Shown here: piece after piece, positions 43,842 through 52,503 of the stretch
How the letters are laid out: each line of letters opens with the position of its first letter
Position numbering within the stretch: position 1 is the first letter of the stretch
Assembly: GCA_017553635.1 (NCBI GenBank)
Contig: JAFZKN010000014.1
Span: 62,001 to 126,000 of the forward strand
Direction of reading: 5' to 3'
DNA from: Treponema sp.
GTDB lineage: Bacteria > Spirochaetota > Spirochaetia > Treponematales > Treponemataceae
DNA length: 64,000 nucleotides
Position numbers and translations under genes: made by a program
Notes under the pieces: generated by a model
What the model was told of the DNA's origin: nothing
Databases searched by the model: none
Seen by the model: the letters and a program-made list of their open reading frames with translations, nothing else

Positions 43842-45278
43842 ATGGGCAATCAGAATTATAAGGTATTCTGGGACGAAGCATTAAAGCAGCTTCGTGAAGA
43901 ATACAAGACAACCGGCAAAGAAGATGAATTTGATCTCTGGTTCAAAATGGACTATGTAGAAGATGAAGGTAATGTTATTAAAGTTAATGTTCCTTCTGAA
44001 TTTATGTCTAACCAGATGTCAGACAAGGGCTGCTTTGATCAGGTCAGTACAAAACTCTCTCAAATTACAGGTCAGAGTGAAATTATAATTCAGACACAGA
44101 TTACGAATACTCAGATTTCTTCTTCAAAAGAAGCTGGTGAAAAAGAAAATTCAGCAAAAACCCAGGAAAATCCTCCTAACGTAAAAAAATCTGAAAAAAA
44201 TTCAGAATCTGCAGAAAAAACTGAAAATTCTAAACCGCAGCATCCGCAGCTTTTGGAAAGATATACTTTTGATACTTTCGTTTCCGGTGATAACAATAAC
44301 TTTGCATACAGTGCAGCTCTTGCAGCAGCAAAAAAACCTGGAAAGGCTTTTAACCCGATTCTTCTTTACGGAGGAGTTGGTCTTGGTAAAACTCATTTGA
44401 TGCAGTCAATCGGAAATTATATCTATCAGCATTCAGATGAAAAATTAAAAATCTGTTGTGTTCCTGCTGAAAATTTTTTAAATGAATTTACTGATGCTCT
44501 TAAAAACAATACACCGAATAAATTTAAAAATAAATATAGAAATCTTGATGTACTTCTTCTTGATGACATTCACTTTTTACAGGGAAAAGAATCTCTGCAG
44601 GAAGAAACATTTCATACTTTTAATGCATTAAATGAACGTGGTGCCCAGATGGTTTTTACATGTGACCGACCTATTAATGAATTAAAAGGAATAGAAGAAA
44701 GATTAAAAACAAGATTCTCTTCTGGTGTATGTATTGATATGCAGCCACCTGGATATGAAGTACGCTGTGCAATCATTAAAAAGAAACTTGAACTTCTTGG
44801 AAAAAATATTGAAGAAGATGTAATAGACTTTATAGCAAAAAACATTCAGCTTAATGTCAGAGATCTTGAAGCAGCAATTAAAACTGTTGTCGGATATCAG
44901 GACCTGATTGGAAAAAAAGTTACTGTAGATATTGCAAAAGATATTTTAAAGGATACGATTTCTAATGCAACGGGAAATTCTGTTTCAATGGAAACTATTC
45001 TTAAAGTAATTGCTGATATTGAAAATACTTCAATAACAGATATCAAAGGAAAAAAGCGAAATAAAAAAATCGCAGAAACAAGACATATTGCAATTTATAT
45101 TGCCAGAGAATTACTTGAGTATTCTTATCCGGAATTAGGAAACGAATTTGGAGGAAGAGATCATTCTACCATTCTTTCAGCTTACAACAACATTTCTGAC
45201 AGAATTAAAACTGATCCTGGATTTGATGCAAAAATTAAGGGAATTATAAATTCAATAAAAGAATATAAGAAAATTTAA
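43842..45278 (+). CDS. dnaA: Chromosomal replication initiator protein DnaA
   Basis: 478 aa. Domain I is at about 1-80, followed by a Glu/Ser/Lys-rich linker of about 60 residues (domain II). The AAA+ domain has Walker A GGVGLGKT at 177-184, Walker B LLLDDIHF with Asp241-242 and sensor motifs. The DNA-binding domain IV ends in ELGNEFGGRDHSTILSAYN. DnaA binds the DnaA boxes in this window to open the origin. Start and end codons look native, and a -10 box ends 6 nt before the ATG, so the mRNA is probably leaderless. Confidence 0.98.
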   Translation: MGNQNYKVFWDEALKQLREEYKTTGKEDEFDLWFKMDYVEDEGNVIKVNVPSEFMSNQMSDKGCFDQVSTKLSQITGQSEIIIQTQITNTQISSSKEAGEKENSAKTQENPPNVKKSEKNSESAEKTENSKPQHPQLLERYTFDTFVSGDNNNFAYSAALAAAKKPGKAFNPILLYGGVGLGKTHLMQSIGNYIYQHSDEKLKICCVPAENFLNEFTDALKNNTPNKFKNKYRNLDVLLLDDIHFLQGKESLQEETFHTFNALNERGAQMVFTCDRPINELKGIEERLKTRFSSGVCIDMQPPGYEVRCAIIKKKLELLGKNIEEDVIDFIAKNIQLNVRDLEAAIKTVVGYQDLIGKKVTVDIAKDILKDTISNATGNSVSMETILKVIADIENTSITDIKGKKRNKKIAETRHIAIYIARELLEYSYPELGNEFGGRDHSTILSAYNNISDRIKTDPGFDAKIKGIINSIKEYKKI

Positions 45279-45588
45279 CCTTATTTTGGCAAATTATTTA
45301 ATTGAATTATTTGTCAAAATGGTTGATAATAGGGTAATAAGCTGTTAACAACATGTTGATAACTTTTTTGCCTGTTTAAAAGTTGAAAACCTGTGTATAA
45401 CTTTCAAGAATTTATACACACTTTAATTCTTTATATTATATAGAATTAACATAGTTTTCCACTTATAAACACCCCTTATTATTATTATTATTAAATTTAA
45501 TATAAATTTAATATTTAATAAGAAAGAAGGAAAACCTGTTTTTAGTACAAAAATTCAGGAAATAAATTAAATAACTGGAGAAATTATT
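45279..45588. other. dnaA-dnaN intergenic region: DnaA boxes, GC cluster, DnaA-trio-like repeats, AT-rich tract
   Basis: DnaA-type boxes: TGTTGATAA (45354-45362, minus TTATCAACA, one mismatch), TGTGTATAA (45392-45400, minus TTATACACA) and TTATACACA (45412-45420). TTTTCCACT lies at about 45455. CCCC (45472-45475) is followed by six TTA trios (45476-45493), which read 3'-AAT repeats on the other strand, and an AT-only run to about 45521. This order (boxes, GC cluster, trio repeats, AT-rich) is that of the DnaA-trio unwinding element of bacterial origins. dnaN follows with its own ribosome site GGAG. Confidence 0.7.
45476..45493 (-). promoter_or_regulatory. DnaA-trio-like element (six AAT trios)
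   Basis: Six perfect TTA repeats on the plus strand, that is 3'-AAT trios on the minus strand, begin directly after the GC cluster CCCC and are flanked by an AT-only tract. The DnaA-trio consensus is 3'-(G/A)A(T/A)-5'. Confidence 0.55.
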
Positions 45589-46692
45589 ATGAAGTTTACA
45601 TTTGATCGCGATGCAATGATTAAGGAAATTTCAATTACTCAGGAAATCATAAGTAATAAAAGTCCTATTTCTATTTTATCAAACATTCTTTTAATAGCAG
45701 AAAATAATACGTTAACAATTAAAGCTTCTGATGCTTCGGTAAACTTTATTACAAAACTACCGGTTGATATTCAGGAAGAAGGAACGACAACAATTTATTG
45801 TGATAAATTTATGAGCATTCTTTCTGCTTCTCCTGCAGGTGAAATTGAATTTGATCAGAAAGATATTACAGTTACAATTAAGCCATCTGCTAAAAAAATT
45901 AAATTCCAGCTTAAGAGCATGGCAAGCGATAAGTTCCCTGAAATTGCTTCAACCGATGGAGTTCAGTTCTTTGAAGTTCCTTCAAAAGAATTTAAAGAAA
46001 TGATTTCTCAAACTATTTTTGCAGTTTCAGAAGACAGCAATAGATATTTTATGACTGGGGTTTACTTTGAAAAGAAAGAAGATAAACTTCTTATGGTAGC
46101 AACTGACGGCCGCCGTCTTTCATATGCAGAAAAAGAAATTGCACAGAATATAAATGATTTTACTCCTGCAATTATTCCTACAAAAGTTTTAAACAGTGTT
46201 TTAAAGAATGCACCGGATGAAGGAAATATTTTTGTTGCAGTAGTTGATAAATTAATTTTTGTTAAGTTTGGAAATTATGAATATTCTTCTTTGTTACTTG
46301 ACGGACAGTTTCCTAACTACTCAAGAGTAATTCCTGAAAGCCAGTCATCAAGTTTCCAGGTTGATAAAAAAGATCTCGAAGCTGCTTTAAAACGCATGAC
46401 GATCATGATTGATAAAAAGGTTTCACGTGTTATCTTTAAATTGCAGTCAGGAGTTTTGACATTGATTTCTCCAGAAAGTGATCTCGGAACTGCAGATGAA
46501 GAAATTCCATGTCAGTATGATGGATCTGATATTACAATGGCATTGAATTATATTTACATTGAAGAACCAATTAAAGTTATTCCTACAGAAAGAATTACTT
46601 TTGAATTTACAGAATCGATGAAAGCAATTACTTTAAGACCGGAACCGGAAAGTGATTACTTCCATATTATCATGCCGATGAATCTGGACTAA
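45589..46692 (+). CDS. dnaN: DNA polymerase III beta sliding clamp
   Basis: 367 aa, usual length, with three homologous clamp domains. The C-terminus ends FHIIMPMNLD, resembling the usual MPMRL end of the clamp. It forms a ring on DNA and tethers the polymerase, and it also binds MutS, ligase and initiation regulators. GGAGAAATT precedes the ATG. The stop overlaps the recF start by one base (TAATG), so the two are translated together. Confidence 0.97.
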   Translation: MKFTFDRDAMIKEISITQEIISNKSPISILSNILLIAENNTLTIKASDASVNFITKLPVDIQEEGTTTIYCDKFMSILSASPAGEIEFDQKDITVTIKPSAKKIKFQLKSMASDKFPEIASTDGVQFFEVPSKEFKEMISQTIFAVSEDSNRYFMTGVYFEKKEDKLLMVATDGRRLSYAEKEIAQNINDFTPAIIPTKVLNSVLKNAPDEGNIFVAVVDKLIFVKFGNYEYSSLLLDGQFPNYSRVIPESQSSSFQVDKKDLEAALKRMTIMIDKKVSRVIFKLQSGVLTLISPESDLGTADEEIPCQYDGSDITMALNYIYIEEPIKVIPTERITFEFTESMKAITLRPEPESDYFHIIMPMNLD

Positions 46693-47792
46693 TGCCGTTT
46701 TTAAATATTCAGTTTTACAATTTCAGGAATCTTAAAAACGATAAAATAGACCTTCTTTCCAAGGAGGTCTATTTTGTTGGTGAGAATGGACAGGGAAAAA
46801 GTAACATTCTCGAATCTCTATATTTTTGTGCGTACGGAAATTCGTTTAGGACTCATCTTGATTCAGAAATAATTACTCATGGTCAGAAAGAATTCAGTAT
46901 AAAAGCTCTTTATCAGGATTCGCATGAAAGTACAAAAAGCATCAATGTTTATTTTCAGAATGGAAAAAAAAGAATAGAAAAAAATGGAAAAGCAGTTCAT
47001 GATAGAAAAGAATTAATAAATACTATGCCATGTATTTTATTCTGTCATGATGACATGGATTTTGTAACTGGTGAACCTGGAAGAAAAAGATTTTTTATTG
47101 ATCAGTCACTTTCTCTTTATGATGTTTATTATATAGATATATTAAGAAAGTACCGTCAGATTTTAAAATCAAGAAATCTTATTTTAAAAGAAAAAAAATA
47201 TGAAATGCTTGATGTCTATGATACACAGCTTGTTCAGTGTGGACTTGAGATTTCGCGAAAAAGAAAAACGGCAATTTTTAAATTCAACGAAATATTTTCA
47301 AAGCTTTATTATGATATAACTGGAATTGAAAATGTAAGAATTTTTTACGAGCCGTCATGGAAAGAAATTGAAGATGGAGTTTCAAAAAGAATTCCGAATG
47401 AAAATGAAGCTCTTGATATTTTAATTCAAAAACGGGAAATCGATAAAGTAATGAATACAACAATGAGTGGACCTCATCGTGATAAAATAAAATATGTCAA
47501 AGATGGAATGCTTTTTGTTCCGGTTGCGTCGACAGGGCAGAGAAGACTTATTGCACTTTTGCTTAGAATTTCGCAGGCGGTTTTCTTTAGTCAGGTAACA
47601 AAAGAAAAACCGATTCTTTTAATGGACGATGTAATGCTCGAACTTGATCCGGATAAAAGACAGAGATTAACATCGATGCTTCCGGAATATGATCAGCTTT
47701 TCTGTACTTTTTTGCCGGGCGAGCCTTATGAAAGATATAAGCATACAACGACAAAAGTCATAAATATAAAGGACGGGTCATGGAATGAGTAA
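46692..47792 (+). CDS. recF: DNA recombination and repair protein RecF
   Basis: 366 aa. Walker A is GENGQGKSNI with Lys36-Ser37. The signature STGQRRLIALLLRISQA and Walker B ILLMDDVMLELDPDKR match the RecF/SMC family. It loads RecA at gaps with RecO and RecR. It overlaps dnaN by one base and the DUF721 gene by 8 bp, a tightly coupled unit. Confidence 0.96.
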   Translation: MPFLNIQFYNFRNLKNDKIDLLSKEVYFVGENGQGKSNILESLYFCAYGNSFRTHLDSEIITHGQKEFSIKALYQDSHESTKSINVYFQNGKKRIEKNGKAVHDRKELINTMPCILFCHDDMDFVTGEPGRKRFFIDQSLSLYDVYYIDILRKYRQILKSRNLILKEKKYEMLDVYDTQLVQCGLEISRKRKTAIFKFNEIFSKLYYDITGIENVRIFYEPSWKEIEDGVSKRIPNENEALDILIQKREIDKVMNTTMSGPHRDKIKYVKDGMLFVPVASTGQRRLIALLLRISQAVFFSQVTKEKPILLMDDVMLELDPDKRQRLTSMLPEYDQLFCTFLPGEPYERYKHTTTKVINIKDGSWNE

Positions 47793-48315
47793 ACAGGAAA
47801 TTATTGATACAAGTGCGATGATCAATAAAGTTTTCTCCAATATAAAATGCAGCGATATTGAGAAGGGCAATGAGGTAATCGATGCATGGAATAAGACTGT
47901 CGAAAAAATTTATAACTACGGACCAAAACTGGCCGGACATTCTCATATTGTTGATATAAAAAATGGAGTTCTTCTTATAGAAACAGATCATCCGGGCTGG
48001 ACTCAGATTCTGCAGAATAACAAGGCTTTTATTTTGAAAGGGCTTAAAATGCTTGTTAAGGATATAGAAATCAGAAATCTGGTTTTCAGGGTAAAAGGCG
48101 ACGCAAAAGGCCTTGGGGATGACTATAATACATATCTTGCCAAAAGACGGGAAGAAATGCTTAAAAATACAGAAAAAGATGAAGAGGAGCTTAAAAGGAA
48201 AGGATTTAAGTACCAGAAAAGCCAGGAAGAGGTTCCGGAAGAGGTTAAAAAGATGTTTGACGGTATTTTTGAAGAGGCTAAAAAGCGGGATAATACGGTT
48301 GACCAAAGCAAATAA
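47785..48315 (+). CDS. dciA: DciA-like (DUF721) protein, candidate helicase-operating protein
   Basis: 176 aa. The conserved DUF721 core is seen around EVIDAWNKTVEKIYNYGPKLAGHSHIVDIKNGVL and ETDHPGWTQILQNNKAFILKGL. DUF721 proteins next to recF are DciA, the ancestral replicative-helicase operator replacing DnaC/DnaI. The C-terminal 60 residues are charged and helical. The start overlaps the recF stop by 8 bp. The role as helicase operator follows from family and position. Confidence 0.85.
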   Translation: MSKQEIIDTSAMINKVFSNIKCSDIEKGNEVIDAWNKTVEKIYNYGPKLAGHSHIVDIKNGVLLIETDHPGWTQILQNNKAFILKGLKMLVKDIEIRNLVFRVKGDAKGLGDDYNTYLAKRREEMLKNTEKDEEELKRKGFKYQKSQEEVPEEVKKMFDGIFEEAKKRDNTVDQSK

Positions 48316-48355
48316 ATAGTGTTATATTCTATTACTATTTTTTGAAAAAATTTTT

Positions 48356-48368
48356 GGGCCTTCGGCCC
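48356..48368 (+). terminator. Short hairpin upstream of rpmH
   Basis: GGGCC-TTC-GGCCC forms a 5-bp GC stem with a 3-nt loop, followed by TTTATAATAA. It may end dciA transcription or act in the rpmH leader. A T-tract of three plus an AT-rich stretch makes it a weak terminator. Confidence 0.5.
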
Positions 48369-48390
48369 TTTATAATAAGGAGTATATGCC

Positions 48391-48546
48391 ATGTTAAGGA
48401 CATATCAGCCAAGTAAAACAAAACGCAATAGAAAATTCGGTTTCCGCGCCAGAATGGCTACAAAGGGAGGACGCAAAGTTCTTGCCAGAAGACGTGCTAA
48501 GGGCCGCAGAAAGCTCTCTGTTGCTGACGAACACAAGAAGTATTAA
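48391..48546 (+). CDS. rpmH: 50S ribosomal protein L34
   Basis: 51 aa. It starts [20 protein letters not shown] and continues with the [19 protein letters not shown] segment diagnostic of L34, very basic throughout. AAGGAG lies 12 nt before the ATG. It precedes rnpA by 21 bp, the usual conserved pair at bacterial origins. Confidence 0.97.
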   Translation: MLRTYQPSKTKRNRKFGFRARMATKGGRKVLARRRAKGRRKLSVADEHKKY

Positions 48547-48567
48547 TTCTTAAACGTAGAAGATACC

Positions 48568-48930
48568 ATGGAAACAGACTTGGCAACAGTAGGAAAATTT
48601 CCTCGAAAGGAAATGATTAAAAATCCTATTGCTTTTCATAATCTGTTTAAATCAGGAAGACGGGTAAGTGTTCCGGGTGCAAAATTATTTTTTTTGGAAA
48701 ATAATTTTGACTACAACAGAATTGCTTTTCCGCTTCCGCACGGTTATGGTAACGCGATAGAACGAAACAGGTCTAAGCGTTACAGCCGTGAAGCTTATCG
48801 ATTAACAAAAACATTCCTGAACACCGGGTATGATATTCTTTTTTTAGTGTACCCTGGAAATGATTCGTTCAGCACAAGGTGTGTTCAATTTCGTACATTA
48901 TGTGAAAAGGCAGGTTTATTAAAGAAATGA
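48568..48930 (+). CDS. rnpA: Ribonuclease P protein component
   Basis: 120 aa. The RnpA core is visible: a central beta region and the RNA-binding helix [15 protein letters not shown] (the family RNR motif reads RNRSKR here). With the RNase P RNA it matures tRNA 5' ends. The N-terminal extension [15 protein letters not shown] is ordinary for the family. It overlaps yidD by 4 bp (ATGA). Confidence 0.93.
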   Translation: METDLATVGKFPRKEMIKNPIAFHNLFKSGRRVSVPGAKLFFLENNFDYNRIAFPLPHGYGNAIERNRSKRYSREAYRLTKTFLNTGYDILFLVYPGNDSFSTRCVQFRTLCEKAGLLKK

Positions 48931-49196
48931 GAAATTTTTTCGTAAAATTTTTCTCTCTGCTTATCCGTGCTTATCAAGTCTGTATTTCTCCTTTTAAAAA
49001 CCCATGCTGCAGGTTTTATCCGACATGTTCTAATTATGCTTTAGAAGCTTTGCAAAAACATGGTGTTATAAAAGGAACGTATCTGTCTGCAAAAAGAATT
49101 ATCCGCTGTAATCCGCTGTGTAAAGGCGGTTATGATCCTGTTCCGGAAAAATTGACGGGCTGGAAATTCATTAAAGTAAAAGCTGAAAAAAACTAA
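48927..49196 (+). CDS. yidD: Membrane protein insertion efficiency factor YidD
   Basis: 89 aa. The family core is [23 protein letters not shown], with an N-terminal amphipathic/membrane stretch ([15 protein letters not shown]). YidD assists insertion by YidC and is encoded between rnpA and yidC, as in most bacteria. It overlaps rnpA by 4 bp and precedes yidC by 20 bp. Confidence 0.95.
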   Translation: MRNFFVKFFSLLIRAYQVCISPFKNPCCRFYPTCSNYALEALQKHGVIKGTYLSAKRIIRCNPLCKGGYDPVPEKLTGWKFIKVKAEKN

Positions 49197-49216
49197 AAAA
49201 TAACTGAGGTTAACGG

Positions 49217-51016
49217 ATGAAAAAGAATTATATATTGGCTATGATTCTGTCAGTTGTTGTTTTCGGTGGATTTTATTTCTATCAGGAGAAATTCGTAAAT
49301 CCAAAACTGGAAGCACAGAGACTCGAAGCAGAAAAAAAAGCAGAAGAAGAAAAGCAGGCTGCAGCAGTTGTAGAAAATGAATCTGAAGCAGAAATCAAAG
49401 AAGTTGAATCTTCTGAAGAAGAAGTAATTGAACAGGTAGAAGAAAAATTTGAAATTACCACAGAAAAATTAAAGGTTTCTTTTACAAACAAAGGTGGTGA
49501 TATTACTTCTATTGAATTGATTGATCACAAGGATAATAAAACAAAATCTTTTGTACAAATGGCAGAAAATGTTTCTGATAAAAACAGAGCATTCTCTTTA
49601 GCTTTTGGTGCAAATAATGCAGATGCAATCGATGACTATTTTATTGTAAAGCAGTTTCCTAAAGATGAAAAAGGAATTACAAAAATCGCTTTTGCAAAAA
49701 AATATAAAGAGTTTACACTTGTTAAACAGTATTCATTTCTTGAGAATGAATATGCATTTAAACTTGATGTAATCATTGACGGTCAGGATGAATTTAAAGG
49801 TTTAAGCTTTGATGGAATTGAAGGAACCAAAGTTGCATATACTTTAAGATCTTCACCACAGATTGGGCCTTTATATGATCCAAAAGTTGACCGATATGAA
49901 AACAGAACTTTCTTAGCACATGATGGAAAGAAATTTAAAAAAGTTCAGCTTTCAGATAAACAGTATAAAAAATACGGCAAGGAAATTTCATGGGCAGGTA
50001 TCGGAGGAAAATATTTCTGCGAACTTATCTATGCTCCAAATTATGAAAATATTCAGGATGTATGGTATTCAACACCAAAAACAAATTTTGCTCTTTCGAA
50101 TGCGCAGATTTTTGTAGAAAGAAAAGCTGTTACAGAAAAGAGAACAAATGATGTTTATTATGTCTATGTTGGTCCACGCAACGAAAATGATTTAAAAGTT
50201 TACAGTATTGCAGATCAGAATGGATGGAAACTTAAGGATACAAAAATTATTGACGCACTTCAGTCAAGTACATTCCTTCCATGGCTTGTAAATTTCTTTA
50301 AATGGGTTCTTCAGACAATTTATAAATTTGTTCCTAACTGGGGTGTTGCAATCATCATCATGACTGTACTTTTAAAGATTGTTCTCTTCCCGCTTACTTT
50401 AAAATCGTCTATGGGAACTTTAAAGATGCAGGAAATTCAGCCTAGAATGAATGCAATTCAAACAAAGTATAAAGACAATCCACAGAAACTTCAGGAAGAA
50501 ACTGCAAAGCTTTACAAGGAAACAGGATACAATCCGATGTCTGGCTGTTTACCTTTAGTTTTCCAGATGATGGCGTTAATTGCTGTGTTCAACCTGTTTA
50601 ATAACTATTTTGAATTCCGCGGTGCAGGATTTATTAAAGGCTGGATAGATGACTTATCAAGCGGAGACTGTATTTTAACATGGAATACAGATCTTCCGTT
50701 TGTAGGAAACTGTCTTCGCATTCTTCCTATCATTTATCTTTTCTCACAGTTATTCTATGGAAAGATTACACAGATGGGTGGAGCAGGAGCAGGTGCTGCA
50801 GCAAATCCTGGAACAATGAAGTTTATGACTTATGGTCTTCCGATTTTATTCTCATTCATGTTCTATAATGCACCTTCTGGACTGCTGTTATTCTGGACAA
50901 TCAGTAACTTAATCCAGATGGTTCAGCAGCTTGTAATAAATAAAGTTATGGCTAAGAAAAAGGCCGAAGCTAATCCAGAGATAAAAAAATTTCCTAAAAA
51001 AGGAAAGAGAAGATAG
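49217..51016 (+). CDS. yidC: Membrane protein insertase YidC
   Basis: 599 aa, the Gram-negative form. A first membrane helix at 4-21 precedes a large periplasmic domain (about 60-340), then the insertase core with helices near 355-375, 425-450, 480-500 and 525-560. KIVLFPLTLKSSMGTLKMQEIQPRM and GCLPLVFQMMALIAVFNLF are core signatures, and the C-terminus is basic (KKFPKKGKRR). The Glu/Ala-rich linker near 35-75 is unusual in length but plausible. Confidence 0.96.
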   Translation: MKKNYILAMILSVVVFGGFYFYQEKFVNPKLEAQRLEAEKKAEEEKQAAAVVENESEAEIKEVESSEEEVIEQVEEKFEITTEKLKVSFTNKGGDITSIELIDHKDNKTKSFVQMAENVSDKNRAFSLAFGANNADAIDDYFIVKQFPKDEKGITKIAFAKKYKEFTLVKQYSFLENEYAFKLDVIIDGQDEFKGLSFDGIEGTKVAYTLRSSPQIGPLYDPKVDRYENRTFLAHDGKKFKKVQLSDKQYKKYGKEISWAGIGGKYFCELIYAPNYENIQDVWYSTPKTNFALSNAQIFVERKAVTEKRTNDVYYVYVGPRNENDLKVYSIADQNGWKLKDTKIIDALQSSTFLPWLVNFFKWVLQTIYKFVPNWGVAIIIMTVLLKIVLFPLTLKSSMGTLKMQEIQPRMNAIQTKYKDNPQKLQEETAKLYKETGYNPMSGCLPLVFQMMALIAVFNLFNNYFEFRGAGFIKGWIDDLSSGDCILTWNTDLPFVGNCLRILPIIYLFSQLFYGKITQMGGAGAGAAANPGTMKFMTYGLPILFSFMFYNAPSGLLLFWTISNLIQMVQQLVINKVMAKKKAEANPEIKKFPKKGKRR

Positions 51017-51025
51017 GGGAAAAAT

Positions 51026-51712
51026 ATGGTATACGAATACGAAGGAAAAACAGAAAAAGAAGCAATTGAAAAAGCTGCAACAGAACTTGGTCTTGAACAG
51101 GACATGTTTGATGTAGAAATTCTTGAAACACAGAAAAATTCTCTGTTCAAAAAAGGATTTGTTAAAATCAGAGTTCATGTAGAAGACAACGTAAAAGTAG
51201 CAGGAGAAACAAATTCTGCTGCAAGAAAAAAGACTGTAGACCCGGTTCCACAGGGAGAATTTGAAGAAAAAATCATTTCATTCATAAAGAATGTAATTGA
51301 AAAAATGGGATATGAAGTAAAAGTTGATATTATGTTCCGCGAAGAAAAGAAGATGGGTATTAAACTTGAATCTTCAAGTTCTTCAATTTTGATTGGACGC
51401 AAAGGTAAAAACCTTGATGCTCTTCAGCTTTTACTTAATGTTTATGCAGGTAAACTTGGTCATGAAGATGTTCGGATTATTCTTGATACAGAAAACTATC
51501 GTATCAGACGCGAAGAATCTCTTGTACGCCTTGCATATACAACAGCAGATAAAGTACGTTCAAGTAAGAACTCTATCTTACTTGAACCGATGAATCCGTT
51601 TGAAAGAAGACTTATTCATACAACTTTAAATGATATCCCGGATATTGAAACTAAAAGCGAAGGAGATGGTTTATATAAACAGGTACGCGTATTCTATAAA
51701 GGATTATGTTAA
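51026..51712 (+). CDS. jag: Jag/KhpB RNA-binding protein
   Basis: 228 aa. Three domains in order are a Jag_N at about 1-52 (YEYEGKTEKEAIEKAATELGL), a KH domain at about 95-145 (LIGRKGKNLDALQLLLNVY) and an R3H domain at about 160-225 (PMNPFERRLIHTTLNDI). Relatives bind RNA and affect cell shape and mRNA control. GGGG precedes the ATG. It follows yidC by 9 bp. The stop overlaps the next gene's ATG by one base. Confidence 0.92.
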   Translation: MVYEYEGKTEKEAIEKAATELGLEQDMFDVEILETQKNSLFKKGFVKIRVHVEDNVKVAGETNSAARKKTVDPVPQGEFEEKIISFIKNVIEKMGYEVKVDIMFREEKKMGIKLESSSSSILIGRKGKNLDALQLLLNVYAGKLGHEDVRIILDTENYRIRREESLVRLAYTTADKVRSSKNSILLEPMNPFERRLIHTTLNDIPDIETKSEGDGLYKQVRVFYKGLC

Positions 51713-52485
51713 TGAAACTGTTTATAAGAACATCTAAATTGATTTTTTCTCTTGCCGTGGTTCTGGCCACTGGCAGTGCTTTTATTTATCCACAGGAAAA
51801 TGATGAAAAATTTCATCGTTTTACGGAAAGTGATAACGAAGTAAGATTGCTTCCGAAAACCGAACATGAAGAAAGTGTAAAGAAATTTATTTTCGGAAAT
51901 ATGTCTGAAAAAACCGGATATGCTTCGGAAGCCTTATTCTTTGTTACGAAAGAGGAGCTTGTTAATAAAAGCAAAAAAGAAGATAAATCAAAAGTTGATA
52001 CAAGTATAAAAACTGTATCAAAGATTGTTCGTTCAATTTCTGATATGAAGGGCATGCTGTATTATTCTAATACAAGGCAGCGTTATGAAGTTTTATACAA
52101 GGATGCGTATAGAATTGCTGATGGAAAAAATACAGCGAAAATTGCTGATGATTTAGATGGTTCATCAAACGGAAAAACAATTTATGCAATGCTTGATGAA
52201 CATACATTTGGAAAGGCAAATTATAAAATTCAATATCAGGAAACTGAAAAATGTGTAACAATGCAGATGGAGAATTTGACTCCACTGTCATATAAATTTA
52301 TCAAGGCAGTAAAACCTGGAAAATTTAAAATGGCAGTAACAGTTTATGATAATGGCGACGGATATTTTGTTTATGTTGCCATGACTGCAGATTTTATGCA
52401 GATGGGTTTTTTAGAAAATAAAATGAATAAATCTTTTACTGCAAGAATCAGGGCAATTAAAGATTATATTATTGGTCAATTTTAA
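51712..52485 (+). CDS. Secreted protein of unknown function
   Basis: 257 aa from the ATG at 51712, preferred over the ATG 6 nt upstream because AAAGGA is 8 nt ahead of it. The signal peptide is MKLFIRTSKLIFSLAVVLATGSAFIYP. The mature part contains VSKIVRSISDMKGMLYYSNTRQRYEVLYKDAYRI, a pattern I associate with a spirochaete-specific exported family. I name no function. It is overlapped by the jag stop and precedes the first immunophilin gene by 18 bp. Confidence 0.72.
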   Translation: MKLFIRTSKLIFSLAVVLATGSAFIYPQENDEKFHRFTESDNEVRLLPKTEHEESVKKFIFGNMSEKTGYASEALFFVTKEELVNKSKKEDKSKVDTSIKTVSKIVRSISDMKGMLYYSNTRQRYEVLYKDAYRIADGKNTAKIADDLDGSSNGKTIYAMLDEHTFGKANYKIQYQETEKCVTMQMENLTPLSYKFIKAVKPGKFKMAVTVYDNGDGYFVYVAMTADFMQMGFLENKMNKSFTARIRAIKDYIIGQF

Positions 52486-52503
52486 ATTAATCGGGAGATT
52501 AAT

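Noticed and set aside
46421..46436. parS-like half site inside dnaN (GGTTTCACGTGTTATC)
   Set aside because: Only half of the palindrome fits, and it is within coding sequence.
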